Of a stretch of 5,861 nt of DNA, positions 1-5,861 are shown piece by piece. The first letter of the stretch is position 1. Each line of letters starts with the position of its first letter. The stretch is taken from contig JABMPO010000009.1 of NCBI GenBank assembly GCA_013203015.1, positions 1 to 5,861 on the forward strand, written 5' to 3'. Both the position numbers and the translations under genes were made by a program. Source of the DNA: Fidelibacterota bacterium. GTDB lineage: Bacteria; Fidelibacterota; Marinisomatia; Marinisomatales; TCS56. A model generated the notes under the pieces. The model was not told the DNA's origin and searched no databases. It saw only the letters and a program-made list of their open reading frames with translations.

Positions 1-3000
1 GAATAGGGAATTGACAGCAGAGTTGAATTTAGATCGAGGGGTTGACCGTCAATTCTAACAACCAAATAGGTCGTTTTAGAATCTGAATTTGCATTACTGT
101 TGACGATCACTTGTGGATTATCCCCTTTGATCAGAGCCTGACCCAATGATAATTCACTGGCAACATTGTTGATAGTAAATTGAATACCACGAACCAATCC
201 GTCATAGGCCAACTCGATATTCAGATATTTATTATCACTGACTATCAGGCTCAACAGCGCTTCGCCATCTGATCCATAATCGGCAATTCTGGCGGTGGGA
301 GCTCCAACAATAATATCAACCATCAAAATTATATCCTGAATGTTAAGATGATCATCTCGATTAATATCGGCACCGCGGAATTGCTCAAGTGTTGGCATTG
401 CCGCATCAAGCACAAAGTCAACTAACATGGTCAGATCGGTTATGGTTACATCATTATTAAAATCGACGTCACCGAACATAAACGTTTCAGCACAAGCAGT
501 ATTGGATACTTTAGATTCAAGCGTATCATAATCATCGGTATCCCAAATTGCTTTAACATTGAAACAATATTCGATATAATTATCAGGAACATCAATTGTA
601 GCAAATGTATCCACGCCGGAAATAGCATGCACCAGAGAGTCACCGCTGGCTACTAATTGATATACATTATAACCGATAAGGGCATCTTCCCGGTTACTGG
701 TTAGCAAATGATTGATGGTTTCCTCACCGGTGACTTGGAAGCCACCTGCCGATGAATTCTCAACCAATGTAGCGACAGCATTACGATCATCAGCTACGCT
801 GGTTAGTAACACCGTCTCAAGGGGTGCATCTTCTAATCCAGCCAGTGCTCTAACCATCAAATTACCGGGGAATCCCAGATCACCAGATTCGGACCAGGCG
901 CCACCAACCAGAACAAAGCTGTGACCATAAATATAGCCATCCAAATCCCGTCCAGTTCCCGGACCATCAACAGTTGTGTAGCGATACCCCAGGAAAAACC
1001 CTGTATCATCAAAAGTGACACCGGCGTCACTGAGATCGACATCAATCCAGATATCTTCGGCAGTAACATCAGTGAATGAGGGTGCAGTATATAACAATGT
1101 TCCCGGCATTCCATCAGCGCCAACTGTATATATTCTGATTTCCACCGGATCGAGGGTATATCCAGCTTGGGCAGCCGATGAAAACACGAAACGACCGCCA
1201 GTTAAAATACCGGCCGATCCCGGGTTAAATTTCACAGAAATCTCAATATCCGTTGCACCACCGGTAATTGATGATTCCCAGGTTCCATCATCATAGAAAA
1301 GTTCATACTCTTCCAGTCCGCCGGGTGTATTCCAGGCTAAATCAACAAAATGATCTCCACCTTTAGCCATGAGGCTGTTTGGTTTACCAAGCTTTGGTAA
1401 GAGCATAAAATCTTGCACTATAGCAGCATCCTGGGTAATGATTGTAACATCAGCCGTTGAGCCATCAAATCCAGGCCGTGATACGGTTGCCGTCTTCGAT
1501 CCAGGCACAATGCCATAGATCAGGTAAACGCCATCCACACCAGTTGTATCAGTCAGTCCACCAACTTTCACAACCGCGCTATCCAGCAAATTGCCAGCCG
1601 GATCGGTAATTACACCCATGAGATCACCGAACAACCAGGTTGGAGTTGCAGAGACGGATACCGGTGCGCTTTCCCAATCCGGGTAATACATGGACTTGAC
1701 ATCAAAATCATAAGTCACACCATTGGTCAAATCTAGAGCTGTATAGCGGAGACTGTTGATAATGGAAGTATTGTCCTGAACATTGTCCACGTAAATGTTA
1801 TAACCCAGGAAATCTCCGTCAGCCGGAATATTTTCCATTACTTCAAGTGTACCGGAAACATCGTGGGGATCACTACCATATAGATCACCGGATAGTGCCC
1901 AGTTCAAGGTCTGAGTGCCACTGATATCGCCGATTGTAACATTGACAAAAAAGATGGCATCAGATGATAATTCACCAAATCCATCGTCAGCAAAATCCCC
2001 AAAAGTAACTGTGGCACCGGCGCCGGTTTCGCCATTGTAAATCAGTCCACCAGCGTCTGTGGCAAAATTGACCACAAAATCGGCCGGGAATGTCAAGCTC
2101 ATGCCATCGAGGTATTCCACATCCGAGGATGAATAAATCACCCCGAATTCAAGATCCATCGTCGTATTTGGCAAATACTCTGAATTTGCTACGACGCTGG
2201 AATTGGCTATTTCGCGAGCTGAGCTAGCTTTTACCGCCTCTAAATCGGCTTCTTTGGGTAGAGATACACTGGCCGCAAAACCAACTGCCCGAGTTGTTGC
2301 GGTGGCTTCTATTGTTAGAGTATAATCACCGGAATTGGTAGTGCCATAGCCATCGACGACAATACCATAAATACCGGGATCCAAGGTTCCTGTCAATAAG
2401 GATTGTAGTCCGGTGGGGCAGCCGTCATCGTCATACGCCAGTATTTCATCGCAATAATCGTTAATCAACATTAAATACGTATCCCAAGTTGAGCCACCAC
2501 ATAGAGAAAAGGAAATATTAACCGGTTCATATAAGGTAAAATAGTAGACCACATCCGGGCTGCCAGCTGAAAAGCCATTCATGAAATCGTTTTCAAATCC
2601 GGTTGTGGTTCCAGTAACCACAATGCTATCACCACCGAATATTCCGCCAGAAATAATATATGGATTTAGGCAATTATCTCCTTCCGCAATAACTGTCCCA
2701 GGGGGAGCCCAATTCAAAGTAACCTCTTCATCACCGGCAGCAGCGGATAAATATGTGGGTGGTGGAGGTTGAAATACGTCAGGAATACTACAGACAGTGT
2801 CGGTGGGAACTGAATTGATCTCAACACCATTGGTATCATAAACAGCTTTTACATAATAGCAGTATTCGACGCCATTCGTTACCAATGTATCAAGATAAAA
2901 AGTAGTATCGAGGCCGGCTACCAAAACATCATCTCTGAACAAATCGAAACGAATTAGATCGCCGCATCCTTCAACTTCTGTACGGCCGGTAATACGAACA

Positions 3001-3992
3001 TCTGGTTCACCGACAGAAACATCATCAATAAACCACCCTGGGTATTGAACCGAACCATCGGAACCAAAATGCCAGCGGAATATTACTTCTTCCCCGGCGT
3101 AAGCGGTTAAATCAAAAAATACTTCCTCCCAGAAGCCCTGATCATGTCCTGAGAAACAAGGTTCACCGGGAATACCTGCATTTGCGGTTGAGGCAGCATC
3201 ATCATCATAACCACGAGTCGGATGAATGATTTCCCAGTTTGTCCCGCCATCGATAGATAATTTTACATTACCTCCATCCCAGCTGAATTCTGTATCGTAC
3301 CACTGCCAGAAAGATAATTGTGGTGCAATTCCGGGAAGATTGATCGGAGGTGAATCAAGCATGGCATTAGTCCCAGCAACATAATCACTGCCGATGTTAA
3401 TGCCCCATAAAAAAGCTCCGGAGTGAGCGCTGTCAGGTTCGACGGTCGAGCTGCCATAGTCCCAGTCGCCAACGGCAATGTAATCACCATCGGAATTTTC
3501 AAAATCTTCAAAATAACCTGAACCACCACTTGGGGAATTCCATTTCACAAATAAGGCTTCATACACATATTCAGAGCTGACATATAAATTGGTTGCGGGA
3601 CAGTAATCATCGGTATAATCAGCAACAAAGGTTACCGTGTCATGTAAACTTGGTGTAAAAGATAGCCCAGTGGGATCCACTACGACCAATTCAAGAAAAT
3701 TATCACCATCCACAAGGCCATCAATTGCATATAGTCCGCCAGCAACAATATTACCATAAAAATCATCATTCAAATAAGCTTTGATATAGCCGTCACAATC
3801 GGTGCACCCTGAATCCCCAATAGTAAAAAATGGGGCCAGATAGAAATCGATTTCGACAAAATCCGTATCAACTACTGTTTCATTGTCGGGATATAAAATC
3901 TCGATTACCGCATCACGATCGTATTGCGCAAAAGAAAGCGATGTTAGAAATAATAATGTGAAAACCAATGCCATTGCTTTCGATTTAAACAT
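1..3992 (-). CDS. Large secreted multidomain protein (FN3-like, choice-of-anchor J-like, PPC-like, carboxypeptidase regulatory-like and dockerin domains), 3' end outside window
   Basis: I checked this frame codon by codon: 1330 codons, no stop, still open at base 1. The start is firm. ATG at 3992 follows a GGAGG, and in-frame TGA and TAG stops lie just upstream with no other start between. Residues 1-22 are a Sec signal peptide (MFKSK, hydrophobic core, SFA|Q). Then come: an Ig-like beta domain (about 30-125); a MAM/choice-of-anchor J-like domain (about 159-330, with LSFWQWYDTE and GWFIDDVSVG); FN3-like strands ending at C378/C401; a PPC-like domain (about 450-562, with DVVYYF, DTYLMLIND and YTLTIE); an unrecognised beta-rich stretch (about 572-725); FN3-like strands (730-785); a carboxypeptidase regulatory-like domain (about 789-866); a jelly-roll-like stretch (about 894-1050); and FN3-like strands (1107-1168). 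A dockerin-type calcium-loop pair follows (1173-1230: D1175/D1177/N1179/D1186 and D1209/N1211/D1213/D1220). A further beta domain (from about 1231) is cut by the window edge. No catalytic motif is visible. The role is probably cell-surface or extracellular binding (inference). A T9SS-type sorting domain may lie beyond the window. Confidence 0.93.
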   Translation of the reverse strand, partial: MFKSKAMALVFTLLFLTSLSFAQYDRDAVIEILYPDNETVVDTDFVEIDFYLAPFFTIGDSGCTDCDGYIKAYLNDDFYGNIVAGGLYAIDGLVDGDNFLELVVVDPTGLSFTPSLHDTVTFVADYTDDYCPATNLYVSSEYVYEALFVKWNSPSGGSGYFEDFENSDGDYIAVGDWDYGSSTVEPDSAHSGAFLWGINIGSDYVAGTNAMLDSPPINLPGIAPQLSFWQWYDTEFSWDGGNVKLSIDGGTNWEIIHPTRGYDDDAASTANAGIPGEPCFSGHDQGFWEEVFFDLTAYAGEEVIFRWHFGSDGSVQYPGWFIDDVSVGEPDVRITGRTEVEGCGDLIRFDLFRDDVLVAGLDTTFYLDTLVTNGVEYCYYVKAVYDTNGVEINSVPTDTVCSIPDVFQPPPPTYLSAAAGDEEVTLNWAPPGTVIAEGDNCLNPYIISGGIFGGDSIVVTGTTTGFENDFMNGFSAGSPDVVYYFTLYEPVNISFSLCGGSTWDTYLMLINDYCDEILAYDDDGCPTGLQSLLTGTLDPGIYGIVVDGYGTTNSGDYTLTIEATATTRAVGFAASVSLPKEADLEAVKASSAREIANSSVVANSEYLPNTTMDLEFGVIYSSSDVEYLDGMSLTFPADFVVNFATDAGGLIYNGETGAGATVTFGDFADDGFGELSSDAIFFVNVTIGDISGTQTLNWALSGDLYGSDPHDVSGTLEVMENIPADGDFLGYNIYVDNVQDNTSIINSLRYTALDLTNGVTYDFDVKSMYYPDWESAPVSVSATPTWLFGDLMGVITDPAGNLLDSAVVKVGGLTDTTGVDGVYLIYGIVPGSKTATVSRPGFDGSTADVTIITQDAAIVQDFMLLPKLGKPNSLMAKGGDHFVDLAWNTPGGLEEYELFYDDGTWESSITGGATDIEISVKFNPGSAGILTGGRFVFSSAAQAGYTLDPVEIRIYTVGADGMPGTLLYTAPSFTDVTAEDIWIDVDLSDAGVTFDDTGFFLGYRYTTVDGPGTGRDLDGYIYGHSFVLVGGAWSESGDLGFPGNLMVRALAGLEDAPLETVLLTSVADDRNAVATLVENSSAGGFQVTGEETINHLLTSNREDALIGYNVYQLVASGDSLVHAISGVDTFATIDVPDNYIEYCFNVKAIWDTDDYDTLESKVSNTACAETFMFGDVDFNNDVTITDLTMLVDFVLDAAMPTLEQFRGADINRDDHLNIQDIILMVDIIVGAPTARIADYGSDGEALLSLIVSDNKYLNIELAYDGLVRGIQFTINNVASELSLGQALIKGDNPQVIVNSNANSDSKTTYLVVRIDGQPLDLNSTLLSIPY

Positions 3993-3996
3993 GGAA

Positions 3997-4001
3997 CCTC
4001 C
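3997..4001 (-). promoter_or_regulatory. Ribosome binding site of the large secreted protein gene
   Basis: GGAGG on the minus strand, four bases (TTCC) before the ATG at 3992. It is strongly complementary to the 16S anti-Shine-Dalgarno sequence, though the spacing is on the short side. Together with in-frame stops at 4014-4019 it fixes the start of the large gene. Confidence 0.75.
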
Positions 4002-4165
4002 ACTTGCTGTTATTCACTATCGAATTGTTATCCTAGACCGAAGTCAGAAATCAGGTAGCCAAATTTAATGATTGCCCTGTGTTAATCAATATATTTTAAC
4101 TCAACTACCATTAAAGATAAATACAATTATTACAAAGCTGGAAGTATCATTTTAGATATTTTCAT

Positions 4166-4180
4166 ATTATAGCAAATATA
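4166..4180 (-). promoter_or_regulatory. Candidate promoter for the large secreted protein gene
   Basis: The minus strand reads TATATTTGCTATAAT. It contains a perfect sigma-70 -10 hexamer (TATAAT, 4166-4171) with an extended -10 TG (TGnTATAAT). It also contains an overlapping match to the Bacteroidota-type -7 element TAnnTTTG (4173-4180). Upstream is only a weak -35 candidate (TTGTCT, 19-base spacer), and the nearest TTG is about 13 bases from TAnnTTTG, too close for the usual Bacteroidota arrangement. If the -10 is used, transcription would start near 4159 and give a leader of about 165 bases. The region is AT-rich, so a chance match is possible. Confidence 0.4.
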
Positions 4181-4214
4181 ATTTTGAAGCAGACAAAATT
4201 GGTTACTAAACGAC

Positions 4215-4243
4215 AAAAGACGACTCACATCGAATCGCCTTTT
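4215..4243 (-). terminator. Probable Rho-independent terminator after the TlpA-like gene
   Basis: On the minus strand AAAAGGCGATTC and GAGTCGTCTTTT can pair over 12 positions around a five-base loop (GATGT). The 3' arm ends in CTTTT and is followed by GTCGTTT. The stem starts 23 bases after the TlpA-like stop codon. Two of the twelve pairs are G-U wobbles in the minus-strand RNA. In plus-strand RNA those positions would be A-C mismatches, so the hairpin suits minus-strand transcription. The U tract is short and broken, which lowers confidence. Confidence 0.55.
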
Positions 4244-4266
4244 AAAATAATAGGTTGTAGTGCGAT

Positions 4267-4815
4267 TTATAAAAACGGTTTCAAATCATTATAGAATATT
4301 TCTTCAGTTCGCGGACCAACATATGATTTCCTGATATAACCATCACGATCAATTAAAAAAGTTGTGGGAATCCCATTAATCGGGTAATTAGTTGCACGAC
4401 TGTAAAGAGCGGTAACTTCCTGTGATTCACTGCCATTGATATCCGTTAAGATATGATAATTCATATTCCATTGCTGTGAGAATTTGGCGATATCAGCAGC
4501 AGTACCGGAAGAGAGGGTAATTCCCACTATTTCCAGGCCATCCTTCTGATACTTATCATACAACTTTATAAAATCAGGGATTTCACGTCGGCATGGTGGA
4601 CACCAGGTCCCCCAGAAATTCAGCAAAATTACCTTGCCTGCATAATCGGTTAATGTGAATTGTTTACCATCAACTGTCATTAGCGAAAAATCGGGGGCTT
4701 TAATAGCATTTGCCGGACGAACTGACGCATTAGTTCGGGGTGGGGAATTATCCTTCTGAGCGCAGCCAACTATAACCGCAAATAACATAATTCCTGTAAT
4801 AAAATATCTTCTCAT
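4267..4815 (-). CDS. TlpA/ResA-like thioredoxin-fold lipoprotein
   Basis: This 182-residue protein is probably a membrane-anchored, periplasm-facing thiol:disulfide oxidoreductase. The N-terminus (MRRYF, hydrophobic stretch, then IVGC) is a lipoprotein signal with the lipid-modified cysteine at C18. A short polar linker leads to an AhpC/TSA-Redoxin-type domain starting near PDFSL (41-45). The active site is W71-C72-P73-P74-C75 after the LLNFWGTW strand, and the expected cis-proline is P150 in GIPTTFLID. Length and motif order fit the TlpA/ResA/CcmG group, which reduces disulfides in apocytochrome c or other exported proteins. The start is supported by AAGGA five bases upstream and by the lipobox placement. 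It follows the DsbD-like gene by 13 bases, so the pair is probably co-transcribed and the DsbD-like protein may be its reductant (inference). Which TlpA subgroup it belongs to, and its real substrate, cannot be told from sequence. Confidence 0.94.
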   Translation of the reverse strand: MRRYFITGIMLFAVIVGCAQKDNSPPRTNASVRPANAIKAPDFSLMTVDGKQFTLTDYAGKVILLNFWGTWCPPCRREIPDFIKLYDKYQKDGLEIVGITLSSGTAADIAKFSQQWNMNYHILTDINGSESQEVTALYSRATNYPINGIPTTFLIDRDGYIRKSYVGPRTEEIFYNDLKPFL

Positions 4816-4820
4816 GATTA

Positions 4821-4825
4821 TCCTT
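4821..4825 (-). promoter_or_regulatory. Ribosome binding site of the TlpA-like gene
   Basis: AAGGA on the minus strand, five bases before the ATG at 4815. It lies within the 13-base gap after the stop of the upstream DsbD-like gene. This supports both the chosen start and translation from a shared transcript. Confidence 0.75.
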
Positions 4826-4828
4826 TCT

Positions 4829-5861
4829 TTAACCTGCTAGACCTTGATCTAAAAAGTCCAAAAATTCATTAATATTGCGAGACATACCGGGAAACCTGGC
4901 CAGCTCCATATCATCTGGGCTTAAAATGACATAAAATGGCAGGGATGCAGTACCGAACCGATCAATCTCATATTGTTGATGCTCCCGATAATTGGGACCC
5001 CCATCAGTATATAATTGAACCAAAATAAACTCACTAAAACGAGCAGTGACTTCCGGATTCGTAAAAATATTTGATTCCATCCAACGACAATTGGTACAGG
5101 TATAGCCGGTGAAATCAACAAATACCGGTTTCTCCTGTATCTTGGCTTCCGCCAAAGCTTCATCGAGCTCCTTGTACCAGTAAAAATCCTCATGACCACC
5201 ACCGGCAACGACAACAGTGGCGGTGACGGTGTCCAGTTTCGGCGGTAGGTAGGAATATATCAACCCATGAATCGGTTGACCAATAAGTCCCGTCCCCAGG
5301 TACAAAGCAAAGGTGATGAAAAACATGCTCAACAGCATACGCGGGACGCCCACCGAACTCATATCGGAATCATGGGGCAAACGTAATTTGCCCAGCAGAT
5401 AAATACCGGTAAACAAGGCAACGATCGCCCAGACAGCCAAAACGGTTGTATTGGTGAAAATATTCCAACTCCAGACTAAATCGGAGTTACTTAAAAATTT
5501 GAAGGCAGCTGCCAATTCCAGAAAACCCATTACCACTTTTACGGAATTCAACCAGCCACCGGATTGAGGTAATTTTGCTAAATATTGGGGAAAAAGAGCC
5601 AGGAAAAAGAATGGCAGTGCGAATGCTGCACTGAAAACCAGCATGCCGATCGACGGCCAGAACCATTGTCCTTGAGTTGCTGCAACCAGTAACAATCCTA
5701 CAAATTGAACCGTGCAGGTAAACGAAGTCAGTGTAAATGTCAGGGCCATAAATAGGGTTCCGATATATCCGGATCGTCCCTCTTGTTTTACCGTAAACGC
5801 CCGCAATTTCTGAGGTACCTGTATCTCGTACATTCCGAACAGCGAAAGGGCAAAATAAATA
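4829..5861 (-). CDS. dsbD: DsbD-family thiol:disulfide interchange protein, C-terminal part (5' end outside window)
   Basis: DsbD proteins move electrons from cytoplasmic thioredoxin across the inner membrane to periplasmic thiol proteins. The frame is open to the window edge. Before the Met at 5833 it continues as IYFALSLFG, and FALSLFGMYEIQVP matches the family's typical 'LALSMFGL-E-QLP' segment, so that Met is internal. Numbering from that Met, hydrophobic segments lie at about 23-54, 57-85, 94-116, 129-148 and 164-186. The first contains C40 (SFTCT), likely the second of the two membrane redox cysteines; its partner would lie upstream, outside the window. After a short linker comes a C-terminal thioredoxin-like domain (about 213-334). 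Its active site is C246-T-N-C249 (GYTCTNCRWME) and its likely cis-proline is P299 (SLPFYVIL). These are the only three cysteines visible. Whether an N-terminal DsbD alpha domain exists cannot be seen. The stop lies 13 bases before the TlpA-like gene, suggesting an operon. Confidence 0.9.
   Translation of the reverse strand, partial: IYFALSLFGMYEIQVPQKLRAFTVKQEGRSGYIGTLFMALTFTLTSFTCTVQFVGLLLVAATQGQWFWPSIGMLVFSAAFALPFFFLALFPQYLAKLPQSGGWLNSVKVVMGFLELAAAFKFLSNSDLVWSWNIFTNTTVLAVWAIVALFTGIYLLGKLRLPHDSDMSSVGVPRMLLSMFFITFALYLGTGLIGQPIHGLIYSYLPPKLDTVTATVVVAGGGHEDFYWYKELDEALAEAKIQEKPVFVDFTGYTCTNCRWMESNIFTNPEVTARFSEFILVQLYTDGGPNYREHQQYEIDRFGTASLPFYVILSPDDMELARFPGMSRNINEFLDFLDQGLAG

Noticed and set aside
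303..476. Reading the dockerin as evidence of a cellulosome
   Set aside because: No cohesin scaffold, cellulose-binding module or glycoside hydrolase is visible, and dockerin-like loops are common in FCB surface proteins outside cellulosomes.
712..2772. Short plus-strand open frames (712-924, 1015-1296, 2581-2772)
   Set aside because: They lie antisense inside the verified 1330-codon frame, have low-complexity Ser/Pro/Thr-rich translations, no ribosome binding site that I can see and no recognisable motif.
3201..3212. Short ATC trinucleotide run as a possible contingency repeat
   Set aside because: It is only a few units, encodes an Asp run in frame, and changes in unit number would not shift the reading frame.
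446..3529. Minus-strand open frames in another register (446-643, 857-1123, 3263-3529)
   Set aside because: They overlap the large gene on the same strand out of frame. Their translations have no domain logic, whereas the main frame shows clear domains across the same bases.
4023..4033. GGATAACAATT on the minus strand, resembling part of the lac operator
   Set aside because: There is only a half-site match with no symmetric partner, and no LacI-type regulator is visible. It is most likely coincidence in an AT-rich leader.
3883..4068. Plus-strand open frame of 61 codons across the start of the large gene
   Set aside because: It is antisense to the signal peptide, ribosome binding site and leader of the large gene and shows no recognisable protein features.
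4921..5214. Minus-strand open frame of 97 codons inside the DsbD-like gene
   Set aside because: It is an out-of-frame shadow of the thioredoxin-like domain, whose CTNC motif and flanking residues are read in the main frame.

Overview
The window reads almost entirely on the minus strand and looks like a piece of a free-living, Gram-negative-type bacterium of the FCB group. Candidatus Marinimicrobia, Cloacimonadota, Zixibacteria and Calditrichota are all plausible. The evidence is protein style: a very long secreted protein with FN3-like strands, a 'choice-of-anchor J'-like domain, a PPC-like domain, a carboxypeptidase regulatory-like domain and a dockerin pair, next to a DsbD-type transporter and a TlpA lipoprotein. 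This lineage call is inference from architecture only, because no rRNA or marker gene is present.

Layout, in transcription order (right to left). Positions 5861 to 4829 hold the 3' part of a DsbD-family thiol:disulfide interchange protein. Its 5' end lies outside the window, and the Met at 5833 is internal to a transmembrane segment. Thirteen bases later, 4815 to 4267 encode a TlpA/ResA-like thioredoxin lipoprotein with its own good ribosome binding site. These two genes are very likely one transcript, which seems to end at a hairpin at 4215-4243. The next 274-base gap also holds a candidate promoter (about 4166-4180) and a leader of roughly 165 bases. The rest of the window (3992 down to base 1) is one uninterrupted open frame of 1330 codons with no stop. 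It encodes the secreted multidomain protein, whose C-terminus is missing.

How the genes may work together: the DsbD-like protein would carry reducing power across the inner membrane and could pass it to the TlpA-like lipoprotein for reduction of periplasmic disulfides, for example during cytochrome c maturation. The large protein is exported and appears to be a surface or extracellular adhesive or binding protein. It has at least 13 cysteines, but a functional link to the thiol-redox pair is only a possibility, because a terminator-like hairpin and a separate promoter lie between them.

The most interesting feature is the repeated construction of the large protein. Three times, the first strands of an FN3-like fold (ending in W-N/A-x-P) are separated from the later strands (starting with a GYNxY-like motif) by 200-300 residues of a different beta-rich module. 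I saw no RNA genes, mobile elements, CRISPR arrays or long DNA repeats.
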